Of a stretch of DNA of 64,000 bases, positions 11,143 through 21,895 are shown piece by piece. Numbering within the stretch: position 1 is the stretch's first letter; each line of letters opens with the position of its first letter. A model generated the notes under the pieces. It was not told where the DNA came from. It saw only the letters and a list, made by a program, of their open reading frames with translations, and did no database searches. This stretch comes from Chaetomium olivaceum (taxonomy: Eukaryota > Ascomycota > Sordariomycetes > Sordariales > Chaetomiaceae): the NCBI GenBank assembly GCA_039881045.1, contig JAYWVB010000004.1:124001-188000 (forward strand), written 5' to 3'. A program made the translations under genes and the position numbers.

Positions 11143-12894
11143 TTACAATCCGGGCACAGCCGTACCCACCGCAGACTCCGACACGCGCCCTCCAACAGCA
11201 GCCTTTACATTCTCCCTGCTGACGGCGGCAGCCTTTACACCAACGTCGTTCCCACAAGCATCGCTCCCACCAGCATCACTCCCACTAGCATCACTCCCAC
11301 TCCCACTCCCACTGCCACTGCCAATACTCAACCTAGCCAACGCCTCCAACGCAAACGTATTCCTCGCCTTCTCCGCCGCCGACAGCGGCGTATCCCCAAA
11401 ACAGTCCTGCATCCAGCGGCCCCGCGCTCAATCAGCCCCTGGATCGTCCGCATCCTGGCCCTGCCCCTCTCCTCATCATCCTCATCCCCGCCATCCCCGG
11501 CCCCCCGCACCACCCGGTCCCGGCGCCGCCCCGCCCCGACCACCACCACCACCACCGCTACTCCCGACCCTCCGCGCCGAGCGCATGCAGCACATGTGCA
11601 GCGGCGTCAAACACCCGCCCTGCGCCAGCGCCACAAACCCGCGCATCGCGTCCGCGCCCAGCGCCAGCAGCCGGTCGGCCGCGTCAAAGTCGCCCAGCCG
11701 GCAGGCCTCGCCGAGCGGCGTGATGGCCGTGTAGGGGATGTACATCTTGGCTTCGCAGTGGATGTCGGCGCCGAGCGCGAGGAGGGTGGGCACGGTGGTG
11801 TCCCACTGGCGCGCGGCGTAGGCGTGGTAGAACGGGGTGAGGGTGTGGGTGTCTTGGGTGTTGACGTCCGGGACGGTTTTGGTGGTGATGAGGTGCGTGG
11901 CGAGGTCGGACAGGCCCATGGCCGCGGCGTGGTGGAGCGCCGTGGCGCCGAAGGCGAGGTCGATGGGCTGCGGGGTGGTGGTGGTGGCTGCGGTGTCGGA
12001 GAAGTCGCTGAGGGCGCTGAGCTGCATGAAGGGGCTGGCTTTGTGGGTGAGGAGGACCTTGGCGGTGGAGGTGTGGCGGTGGCAGATGGCGGCGTGGAGC
12101 GGGCTCCAGAGGGGCGGGTCGGGTTCGGGGTTGGGGCCTTCGAGGGTGTTGAGGAGGCCGTAGAGGGGTGTGCAGGCGCAGAAGCGCTCCGAGGAGACGT
12201 TGACGGCCGCGCCGTTGCGGATCAGCATCTCGAGGATGTCGTCGTGGCCGCCCCGCGCGGCGAGGTGTATCGCATAGTACCGGCGCGTCAGGGGAAGGTG
12301 TGGGGTGGGTGTGGGGGACGGCTCGGTTGCCGGGGTCGCGTCGCTGCGCCGCGAGAGGTCTTCTTCGGACGAGACGATCGAGTCTTGGTCCGAGGTGCTC
12401 TGTGGTTGGGGCGAGGGGGCGAGGTTCGAGGCGCTGCCGCCGGGCGTGTCGGCGTGGTCATTATCGATGGCGGGGTCTGGGGAGGCGGACCATTTGTCTA
12501 GACTAGCAGGTTTCGGTCGGTTGTTGAAGTCCCACATGGCCCATGGCGTTTTGGTTCGGCCGGCCGCAGCATCGACCCGGGCTTCTTCGGTGACCTTCTC
12601 CCACTCATCTGCCGGCATACACTCGATGAATTCGTGATTAGGGTCCACGCCAGCGACCAGCGCCATCTTCAGCGTGGACATCAAACCGCGATTGGCGGCC
12701 CAGGCCAGGGAACGCGCATCGTCGCATTGTGCGGCGCGCCTGTAAAGGTGGGGGTTCGCGGTGCTGTACAGGCGCCGATTCGTCAGGGCGAGGGCTGCAA
12801 TATCTTCGACGCGGTCGAGGCCATCGATGATGAAGGTGAGTAGCTCGATTGGTAGGCCGTTGAGTAGATGTGACGAGGACGAAGAGAAGGCCAT
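11143..12894 (-). CDS. F-box / ankyrin-repeat protein (two compensating frameshifts)
   Basis: The true start is the ATG at 12894. An N-terminal F-box-like segment (LNGLPIELLTFIIDGLDRV, residues about 11-29) is followed by at least six ankyrin repeats, for example HLAARGGHDDILEMLIRNGA, PLHAAICHRHTSTAKVLL and PLGEACRLGDFDAADRLL. This is the layout of an SCF adaptor whose ankyrins hold the substrate; the substrate is unknown. The main frame stops at a TGA at 11482-11484 after a Gly-rich linker. The last ankyrin repeat (RMRTIQGLIERGA, then MQDCFGDTPLSAAEKARNTF) continues in two other registers. A 1-nt insertion in the G-rich stretch near 11485-11510 and a 1-nt deletion near 11418-11424 would restore one frame ending at 11143 (584 codons including stop). 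Ankyrin spacing supports the repair. Confidence 0.75.
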
Positions 12895-13697
12895 GTTAAG
12901 CAAAGGTGTGACCCACTGTGGGTGACTTGCCGCTGCTCTTCAGTGGTTCAGGGTTCCTGTCGCGAATCGTGCCAGTGGTGCCAGTGCCAGCGCCAGTGCC
13001 AGTGCCGGATGCTGCAGCCAATGGGCCAACCAATGGGGCAATCCTCAAAAAAACCGGATGGTAACACTCGTCCCAACTTCCTCCAGCACTTGTCGCAAAG
13101 GAATGGAACCTGAAGGAAACGAACAAGCGGGAGGGTAGGGTGACGACGGGACGGGACGAACCTCCAGCCCAGACCGACCAGTCCAAAGTCCCAAAGTTCC
13201 CCTGACGGAACAATGTCTGACCGTGGGTGCATTGATCTCATCGAGGTCTGAGTCTGAGTCGCACCCAATTTATTTTCCCAAGCCATCGTCTATCGCTCTC
13301 TCGCGGTTGGCTCCGGTCAGCGCTCCGGCTGCTTTAAGCGGGCCGCCCGAGCCAGCCCAGCGCAGGGGTGAATCTGACCAAGCAGTGGAGCTGAGCCGCC
13401 ATCTCGGGAATCCCGTCCCACCCAAGGACACTCGTTCTTCCACCGGTATTCCACGGACCAGAATGATAAGGGGGAAAATAATGCAGTGGTGGTTTGAGTA
13501 CCAGTAAATAAATTATGCACATAGTACGTCCTCGCTGTGACTTACGACAGCGCCTAGATAGTATCTGAGGTCCCCAAAAGAACCGTCATCCGCCAGCTTC
13601 GCAAGAGAAAAAAAAGTTGGAGTCCGTGAAGAAGACGGAGGTTAAAAAGAAGGAAAGCCGATCGATCTTGCGGGTCTCCATCTAGGTAGGAACTGTC
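12895..13697. other. Intergenic, upstream of the ankyrin gene
   Basis: About 800 bp without a supportable gene. It includes a short imperfect tandem of CAGTGCCAG-type units at 12970-13006 and poly-A stretches near 13605. It presumably holds the promoter of the minus-strand ankyrin gene. Confidence 0.45.
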
Positions 13698-14858
13698 TTA
13701 GGTGTTTCCCCACGGGCCCCCATCTGAAAACCCAACTCTCAACTGGACATCCCTCCTCTCCTCATCAATAAAAAAAGCCACGCCGTCAACCAATCTCGAA
13801 AACTGACCTCCCAACCCGGATCTGCACAAAACTTGAACAGGACCAACCACCTCCGGCGGCGACCTTGGCAGGCTCATTCGCGAAAACACCCTTGGCACAG
13901 TAAAAATCACTATTAACGGCACCGAGCGTCGGGCCTGCAAAATCCCCCAGCCAGAAGATATTGCGTGGCGCAAAATCGGCCTGCCCAACGCCAGGCATCG
14001 TCAGCTTCGAGAACGACTCCGCCGCGCGCGCGCAAAGACGTCGGTGCGTGCGTCGTCCGTGCCAGGGACGTCGATCATTGGGTCGAAGCCTCGCCGGCCG
14101 GGGGCCTTGGCATGGTTAAGGGTGATTATCTGTGCATGGGCCTGCCGGGGAGATATTCAGTGAAGATCAGCGACACGATGCGTGTGTAGTTAAGTGAGGC
14201 CGTTGACGACCATGTTGGGGTTTAACGCCGAGGAGCCAAAGTCGGTTGGGTAGCGGCCTCGGGTGTTCGTCGATTCGTCCTGTGCTGTGGCGGCCCACCG
14301 CGCCTCATAGGCTTTCAGTTCCTCGTAGGCGCCAGCCTCGGTGTTGTAATCCCGTTCTACGTTCTATACCACGTCCGTAGCTATGCCGTAGTGTTCGACG
14401 TCCCCGAGATAGTAATGCAAGGGGTCGAAGATCTTGCCTCGGTGCGTCATTTTGCTTGCGTCGTTGTCCCAGTGGCATGCCATCACCTGGGGGCTGTCCT
14501 CGTCGCCGCCCCGAACTACCGGCTCAATCACTAGCGAAGAGTCCAAATTTGGAGCTTATATGCCCGCTTGGGTTTTTCGGGCTGCCAGTAGAAAGTGTAG
14601 AGGGCGGGACCTCGTCTGGCTGCACATCCTTGACGGAATAGTGAGTTTGCGTATAGCCAGGTCGGTGGTTTTGTCGTAACCATCTGTGGGTCATGCTGCG
14701 GGTCGTGTTCCGGGACGCCTGTAACTAGCGCCTCCGAACGGAGCAGGAGATCAAGGTGTGAGGTCAAAGCCGAAAGAGTAGAGATATTCCCGGAGGTGCC
14801 CCATCCCCGTCGTCCGGAAAGATATCCCCAGCCGGTGACCGAGAAATCCAGAACGCCC
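13698..14858 (-). pseudogene. Unrecognised broken coding relic
   Basis: On the minus strand, several protein-like segments follow one another in changing frames and are separated by stops. One piece contains KIFDPLHYYLGDVEHYGI, the next YEELKAYEARWAATAQDE, then LNPNMVVNGLT followed by a stop, and a last one APRNIFWLGDFAGPTLGAVN then SDFYCAKGVFANEP. Composition and lack of low complexity make them look like former coding sequence of one enzyme-sized gene. I do not recognise the family. No ATG-to-stop model survives, so I call it a relic with low confidence. It runs into the 3' end of the intact gene at 14859. Confidence 0.35.
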
Positions 14859-15190
14859 TCACTCCACCAGCGTCTCGATAGGCCGAGCTGTCGTCTTCGG
14901 TGGCCGGATATACTGAACAAAGCGCTGCGTGAGGCTGGCCTGTCGGCGTAGCGTCCTAGGCGGTTGCGGCTGCGGTTGATAGTCGCGTGGACGCTCGGTC
15001 TCTTTGCCAACCACGTCCGCTCGGACCGGCTTCCGTGGCTCGGGCAGCGGTCGTGCCTGTCGTTTTGGCGGTAAGGGAACTGGTCCCTTCTCCCCTGCGC
15101 TGCTGCCGGTTGTGTAACTCGCCGCCCAGCTGGACTGGCGCGCATGGCTTTTGCGGCCGCTGTCTCGTCGGCGCTGTTCTTCTCTCTGTG

Positions 15191-15222
<32 letters not shown>

Positions 15223-16328
15223 GCTTCGGTGTTGGCTCTGGGCGCCAGAGTATGGCGAGGCTTGCTGTTGCGTTGTGTAGGCCTCTCGTTCTTCTCAACT
15301 GACCCCTTGGATATTTTCTCAGCTGTGGGCGACCCTGCTACTGCGAATTGGCGGTGCGGGTCTGGTCTGACTCGGTTCGCCGCGTATGCCGCAGACCGTT
15401 GTGAGATGCTACGCAGGACTTGCTCGCGCCGCTCTCGATCCACGGCTTCGGCGCGCGCGAGGAAAAGTTCGAAATCGGAAAGGGGTTGGGGTGATGAAGG
15501 CGGCGGTGGGGGCTCTCTCCTTGTGCTAGATACTTGCTCTCCTGGGCTCCATGCCACCGGCCGGGGGCTCACCGGGACGTGGGCTGCGGTATTGGATGCC
15601 TGAAACGGGTCTTCCACCAGGGTGGACGAGTGACGGTTCAAGCTAGGTTTGGAATGTCGTCTTGTCGGTTCGTCGTCTCGGGGTTCATCTCCATGCCCCG
15701 GTTGCGGGTGTTTGTTGCGAGCCGGAACTGATACTTCCCTCTCGGGCGGCGTATGCGTTGCAGTTGATGGTAGTCGTGGCTTCGTTGGGCTTAGAGGCGA
15801 TACCGCCAGCCGTGAAAAGTCGGCGGCGGCATGTGTAGGCTCATAGACGAACCGCGGTTTCAATTCCTCAGTCACAATTTCCAAGGGCTGGGGTGGTTTC
15901 TGCCAGGCTTTCAGGCGGTCCCTGAAGCTCGCCTTCTTCCTGAGCTGGGGTTGCGGGGTTGCACTTGGCATTTTGAGATGTGGTGCTCCTGTCGGGCAAC
16001 TCTGCTGCGGCTGAGGTTGTGCGATGTCGCCTGCGTCCTGGTCGGGCGCTGTGCTTCTAGGCCCCTGGCAGTCCGCTGCAACCTCCGGGATGCGGGATCT
16101 TGCGGGGACTAGCGGGCTTTCGTCCGTCTCGCTCAGTGACAGTTCCCTGAGGGCGACGGAACTTCCGGTGGTCCTCCGAGAGAAACGCTTGCTCGCCTTG
16201 GGGGTCAAGACTGTCCGCTGTAGCAGTCGGCCGAGAATGCCTGGGACGTCGTCCTGATCGGGAGAGACCGGACTACTAATAACAACCTGAACAGCCGCCG
16301 CTTCCCCTGTGCCACCAGCGGCAGCCAT
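14859..16328 (-). CDS. Hypothetical disordered protein, 489 aa
   Basis: A single uninterrupted exon of 489 codons with an ATG at 16328. The protein is Pro/Ser/Arg/Gln-rich and probably mostly disordered. It has a poly-Gln run around residues 370-380, short basic clusters, a possible helix at FRDRLKAWQ (about residues 135-143), one at DFELFLARAEAVDRERREQV (about 285-304), and a conserved-looking tail RFVQYIRPPKTTARP. No enzyme motif, signal peptide or membrane segment is visible. The long undamaged frame with sensible codon use in a region of broken genes argues that it is expressed. The architecture resembles sordariomycete-specific regulatory or cytoskeletal linker proteins, but no function can be assigned. 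Confidence 0.65.
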
Positions 16329-17518
16329 GAGCTCGTGCTCGTGTCAAACCCTGGCGGGGCCCCGGTTTCAGAGCGGAGTCACTTCGAGTGCCGCAGCGGC
16401 AGAGCGGTACCTGCTGCAACAGTGTTACACCCTGGTCGCGAAACCCTGTTTCCCACGCATCAGCCGTCTTGGCTGCGGAAGGTAATCGTGGGAGGAGGGC
16501 GGATGAAATCTGGTTCAGACCTGCGTCTGCATCTGCGCCGGCTAGATGCTGTTTTTGGGTTCTGACTTTAACCTAAGTTGGTTCACCAGTCTCAAGGCCT
16601 TGTTGTATGGCATGCCGCCATCAAGGAATGGGGGTCGTCTACCGAACGAGAACCGGTTTTTTGGCGGCGTCAAGTCTGGCGCACCACGATAGCGTCGCGT
16701 GGATTGGAGTAGCGAATGAGGCACAGGACCGGGGCTTGACGAGTGCGTGTTGGTGTGGGGTTAGAGCTGTTTGGGCTTAGGGCACGCAGCACGGCACCAA
16801 ATGCAGTGAGGAGCCTTCGGTCGGTTGGTCACTAACTGATGGCACAAGAGATGAGGGCAGATGGGAAAGGTCTTGGTCAAAGTGCAGCTAGAGAGGGAAT
16901 CGCTTGGAAGATGAATGGGAATCCCCGCCCTGCCGCTAGTGGCGCTGGTCCCGACGACATGGTCGCGATCACCTTCCGTCTCCGCCGTGGGAACACGTCA
17001 GTCAAAGGAGTGAGACATCTTCGGCCGCAGCGCAATAAACGGCCACAGCTCCGAGGCTCCGGGCATCAAACACGCAAACTTTTATTGTGCCACACACCAT
17101 AAATCCGACTGTATGTGTAGTTGGTTATAACCGTAGAAGTCTAACCAAATCTAGTAATATGATTTAATTATCAGTCTGTTGATCTCCTGATAAACTACCT
17201 AACTGCGATTATACGAACGTTCAAGACAGTTAGGGCTATTTTGGCGCTGTACAAGCGCCGGGCTTATAAATTACTACAGGAGGGTTATATTATTATATGT
17301 AAAATGTTTGCGTTATCCAGAGTTACAGTGGACGGGGAAGCCCTCTATTCATATACGGGAAACCGCCGCAGGGCTCCCTTGTTTCTATGGTTTGTCGTCT
17401 TGTCAATACATTTCAGCACTGATGCTGGCGCGCAACCGGTAACACACACATATATGTCTGGCTGTTCCATCTCGCAGCTGACAGACGTATACTTGGGACG
17501 CTTGGACGGCCTTTTGGT
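16329..17518. other. Intergenic with AT-rich patch
   Basis: No supportable gene. The first part is ordinary GC-rich flank. From about 17090 to 17320 composition shifts to AT-rich with many TA dinucleotides (see the separate entry), then returns to average. Confidence 0.5.
17090..17320. repeat. AT-rich, TpA-rich patch resembling RIP-mutated DNA
   Basis: A roughly 230-bp island is clearly richer in A/T than its surroundings and full of TA steps (for example TTATATTATTATATG near 17285). In filamentous ascomycetes such islands are commonly old repeats mutated C-to-T at CpA by repeat-induced point mutation. No element identity can be read. The link to RIP is an inference from composition only. 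Confidence 0.35.
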
Positions 17519-18712
17519 CTAAGACCCCAGGACAATGCCGCATTCAACACCCAGACTGGCGATGTTGGCGTCAGGGTGAACTATCAGTCTTGTTTCGGTG
17601 ATAGTGTCCTGCCGGGGCAGAGAGAAGTACCTAATCAACAATAGCACCCCGCTGCTGCTCATCAATTGGAACATTGGGCATTGCCTTGACGTCGGTCGGA
17701 GGGCAAAGTGAAGCCGAAAGTTGTACATGTGCGCCGCGGTCTGCGCTCAACCGGCCAGGTTCAGGGTTTGGTTGTCGGCCCACGGGGCTGTCCCAAGCCG
17801 GGCGATGTTGAGACCTTGGAAGCCGCCGCGGTCAACAATAAAGTATGTCTTGTTCGGCCCCCGTGATGGTTTCCAAAGGGTGATCAGGTCGAACTTTGAT
17901 TGTCAAGTTGGTGTCGACGCACTTGGTAACGGCCTCCAACCAGGTTAGATCCTCACTCCAGGTCCCGCCATGAGGGAAGCCCTCTGACATGATATCGTTT
18001 CGGAAGCCGATACTGGGATTGTTCCTCATATCCACGACAACACACTCGCGGAGCAGGCTCTCACTCTGACGGATCAGACTCTCAATGTACTGCGAAGTGC
18101 CATGCACATATGGCCCTCCCTTATCAGCAACGTTGAGTAATAGTCAAAGGGGCAAGTATGAAAGGTAACGTCGAGATTCAGGAGCCCGTAAAACTTCATT
18201 TCACCACTCCCGCCCGTTACATCACGTACACCAACCCAGACAAAGCAAGCACCCAAAGCCCAATCTGCTTCGCCGAGCCCCCGGCAGGCCTTGCGCGGGC
18301 CGTCCCCGTTCATCTGCCAGCGAATGATCCCGCGGCCGTCGCTCTCCAGCCGCTGAAAGCTCATACACGACGAGCTCGAGGCTCTGGCACTCTCCTTGTC
18401 AGTACCGTTGAAGTAGCGCTCGGGCAGCTCGCATCAGAGGTAGCACCCATCGGCAATTCGGACGTTGCTGGGCTCGCAGCAGATCTCCATCGGGCGGTAC
18501 GAGGTGTCGTTGCCCGGCGTCACCATGACGTTGATGTCCTGGGGGATTGGGAGGTTCTGGATGTCCGGCAGCGAGGTGCGTGGAGGGCACATTGCGTTTG
18601 CCACGTTGGTCGCCATGTTGGTGAATTTGTTCTTCGTGGCAGTGTGATTGCTGATGTGGTGGTAGGCGGCTCTGTGAGCAAGATGAGAAGGAATTAAGAC
18701 AATAGTTGCCAA
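17519..18712 (-). pseudogene. Decayed gene for a fungal secreted/membrane protein (unknown family)
   Basis: A continuous protein-like path runs on the minus strand. It includes Cys-rich CPPRTSLPDIQNLPIPQD, EICCEPSNVRIADGCYL, PERYFNGTDKESA and RKACRGLGEADWALGACFVW. After a plausible short intron (GTTACC...ATAAG) come GGPYVHGTSQYIESLIRQ, TWSEDLTWLEAVTKCVDTNL, VDRGGFQGLNIARLG and finally AHMYNFRLHFAL. The order 'EDL..EAVT.CVDTNLT' then 'DRGGF..LN' is familiar from uncharacterised fungal extracellular proteins. Damage: a TGA at 18434-18436 after GCYL, one extra T in the run at 17840-17842 just before the DRGGF segment, and a TGA at 17747-17749 between LNLAG and AQTAAH. No signal peptide or good start remains. 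Two nonsense codons plus a frameshift make true decay likelier than sequencing error. Confidence 0.6.
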
Positions 18713-20014
18713 CGGGGTTGGTCAGTGGGAATCCTGGGAAGCAGGCGAGAGAGGCGTACGCTGGAGGTGATGGGCTGGCTCGGGTAACGGAATCTCGAAA
18801 CCCCCCGACTTGAGAATGGGCTAATGCTACCAAAAGGTGAGTGGAGGAAGAGGAGGTCGGGAGTTGGAGTAGCAGCACTAACCAAGAAAAAACTCGGGGA
18901 AAAGGGTGTTAGGAAGGCAGGCCGTTGGCAAGGTATTAGAGCCGAGAGGTCACTAAGATACCGTAGTGGGACGCGTGGTAGCCGTGTGCCGCAGGGCTTC
19001 CACATCTCTGGTCGTTGCATGCGTGGGGCCGTGATCATGGGCAGGGGATGAACTACCGTAGATTTAAAGAGGACTGTGGATGACGGCGGCATCACCCGCA
19101 AATCTGCTCGAGCTGCTCAAGGCGAGCCAACGCCTAAGCGGTTGGCGCCGCTCACATCCACCGTGACGTTAGGTAGTTACTTCACAAACCCAGAATTACT
19201 CCAGCCCAATGCAATCCTACTGCCATATCTCAATTGGTCCAGAACTCCAAACATTTTCTGCTGGCCCTTATATTCCCACGTCGTGGCAAAGCGGTGAGAC
19301 ATAACCTCCCGATCATGGCCGACGTGACTCGGGCCATCACAGGAAAACTGGAAAAGGACGGATGGATTGGCGGAGTGATCTCCGTCACCAACCCACCCGA
19401 GAAATCGGGGGAGCATCATCTGAACGCTAGCCCTCCTCTTTGTTGCACAAAAGCAGCGTCGTTTTCCCAGGACCAGACTCCCAGACTGCCCATTGATTGA
19501 CGCTGGAACTGGGCGCGTGGGGAAAATTGGCTGCCAAGGACGGGGACAGACTGGTCCAGCGAACCACCTCGACGAGTATCCGGGGTGTTGTGGCCTTGAG
19601 CAAACCAACAGCACCGAGGGGAGGCCGAAATACGAGGACGCCTGAAGACGCCGGAGCTCAAAACGTACCTACTCAGGTAAGAAGTGCACAGCACGACATG
19701 CGATGACATCTGTAATCCCATGCTGCTCAACATTGAACGGTATCATCAAAATGGCACTATCTAGGCCTCAAACCATGAAGCCATGACCTAACCATGGCAA
19801 ACCTAAGAGGCTAAGTCCCCCCCATCTAGTGACAGGAGAGAGATGGGCCACGAAAGGTATATATAACTGGCAGGCAACCGCCGCCCCCCGCATGCGGCAT
19901 CTCATCGACTCAACCCACTTCCTATTTCCAACCTCCCCCATCAGGGTCAGAGCACTTAAGTTGCCACTTAGACCCCCCACCTGTCTATTCCGTATAACTC
20001 GGTAATCATTAGCA
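18713..20014. other. Intergenic
   Basis: 1.3 kb without a supportable gene. The last 150 bp, just upstream of the ORF at 20015, is pyrimidine-rich with a TATATAACT sequence near 19859, which could be its promoter and leader. Confidence 0.4.
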
Positions 20015-20458
20015 ATGGGACCCATCACCGTCGTCCCCGGCTTCAAAGTTCCCATCGCCCTTCTCGACCGATTCCTGGGGACGAACGGGGTGGAACCAAC
20101 CGAGGGCTACCCGCCCTTTTACCACCGGAACGAACTAGACGCCGGGTCTAAATTTCTCCGCGAAGAGCTACAGGCCACCGCTGGCGACACGAAGACCCGG
20201 ATTTTTATCCCTCAACTACGGGGCGAGCTGGGTTCGACTTATGCCTATGTCGCATACGCCTGGGTTATGGTGTTTGCCCAGCGCAGGCTCGAACTGGACG
20301 ATGAACTACCCGATCAAGTCCCGCCCGGCTTTGTGGAGCTCCGCAGGGAGATTCTAGGCTATGCCAACGGCGGAGACTTAGAGACATTGCAGTTAGACGG
20401 ATGGAGGAAGGGGTTGGAAGTCCAGCCACCGACTTGTTTGTCTTCGTGGCCGAGGTGA
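20015..20458 (+). CDS. Small hypothetical protein, 147 aa as read; 3' part likely frameshifted
   Basis: The ATG at 20015 opens ITVVPGFKVPIALLDRFLG, with a second block KTRIFIPQLRGELGSTYAYV then AYAWVMVFAQ. This resembles a family of short uncharacterised fungal proteins, and no catalytic role is known to me. The last 11 residues (CLSSWPR end) look out of frame. Shifting by one base at 20426-20427 instead gives TDLFVFVAE, a hydrophobic strand in keeping with the fold, followed by GAG|GTGAGG at 20454-20455. That could be an exon end, or the frame simply runs on to a TAA shortly after. A 1-nt loss is therefore likely. Confidence 0.5.
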   Translation: MGPITVVPGFKVPIALLDRFLGTNGVEPTEGYPPFYHRNELDAGSKFLREELQATAGDTKTRIFIPQLRGELGSTYAYVAYAWVMVFAQRRLELDDELPDQVPPGFVELRREILGYANGGDLETLQLDGWRKGLEVQPPTCLSSWPR

Positions 20459-21895
20459 GGCCATACTCATTTCAAGTCTTACCGCGCAAGATGAGTCCCT
20501 AATCAGTTTGTCTTCGGGTATTTTGGTCTTCATTTAACCTTTTCGATGCCTGACTGTAGTCTGACCTGCGTTGCGACCACTATGATGTATCAGTGGACAG
20601 TGGGAGCTGAGACAAGCCCATCGGCGAGAGGTTCATGGATTGGAGTACAGGGATCTCCCGGAATTTTGATTTGGGGCTGATGTCCGAGAGATGGTGACCA
20701 CACCGGTTACCGGGCGATTGCAAAGCCGCGTTCTGGTGATGGGTTTGGACCCGTGGAGACTGTAAGAAAGAAAGGTACCTAGGTATCCCGTGCTGCTACC
20801 AGAAGGAGAGATGTGGGGGTGTTGACGCTACGCTTATCGCTTGAAGTGGGAGGCACTGAATACGAGTATCACGATTGGAAGCGCCTGTTCTTGCTATTCC
20901 AAGACGCTAACAGAGCCCGATTCCATCAGCCCTCCATGGATATAACGAATATGATTTGTGGGTGTGAGCTTCAGGAAGAGAGCTATCGAAGGCGAGCTCC
21001 AATTCTCGTATTCGCAACAAGGAGATTCATCCTTAGCAATGGCTGATCCCGCAAGCCTACCTCATTCTCGGAGAAGATGCCAGCTTATTATGCATTTATC
21101 CTCGCCTGTGAGAGTCTCTGCCAGAATACGTACCTAATAATCCTTAGGTTTGGAAGATAATACGCAAATTGGGGCCAGCCACCTGAGAAAATTCCAAACC
21201 CCTTCAACCACGAGACGATCTCACCGCCTGGCTAGCAAAACCGAGGAGTTGATGTGGCCTAACGCTCTCCCAAACCACCCACCGTCTATCTCCAACCAAA
21301 ATGACTAGGTGATGAACTGCCTGACCAGCCACCCAAAAAGCGAGTACGAATCAACGCGTGACCGAATTCCTTGTCCTCGACGCCGTAGAGCCTAGAATAA
21401 ACGGAGGCGGTGGTCGTGTCCCAAGAAGGTCCTGGCGTCCCACCACTGCACCCGACCACGACACCATGCGGTCCTTCCTCAGACCGTTGCATGCACGACG
21501 TCAATGCCAAGAGCACTCCAGCCATGGAGGCGAATCAACGACGTGTGGCGTTTTTCAATACGAGATCCGGTCTGCCGTTCCGGTGCATACCGGCCAATGA
21601 CGGCGCCGATACCCCGCGCCGTCCGCTTCCGGGCCCTTCTGCTGTCACCTTCGATATCATGACCGGAAGGAGATGGCTGGGTATGTGGTGAGCCAGCTCG
21701 CAAAGTACCATCCCAGGGCCGACTTTCTGGGTCGGCCAGTCCCAGATCGGCGAGGTGCTTGGTCGGGTTCAAGTTTCCTTTGTGGCAGCAGGTTGGATAA
21801 GATGGCCCGTTCGCCCCGAACCGGGAGACACAAGACCTTTCTCTAAACACAATCGTTATTCGGTACTGCTCAACTTGACACTCGTTTAAATCAAG
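20459..21895. other. Intergenic
   Basis: 1.4 kb without a convincing gene. It contains a palindromic AGGTACCTAGGT at 20773-20784, one of several such copies in the window. The last part is the promoter/leader of the secreted protein at 21896. Confidence 0.4.

Noticed and set aside
11068..12501. Long plus-strand frame across the ankyrin gene
   Set aside because: Pro/Thr then Gly/Val-rich mirror of ankyrin coding DNA; no domain.
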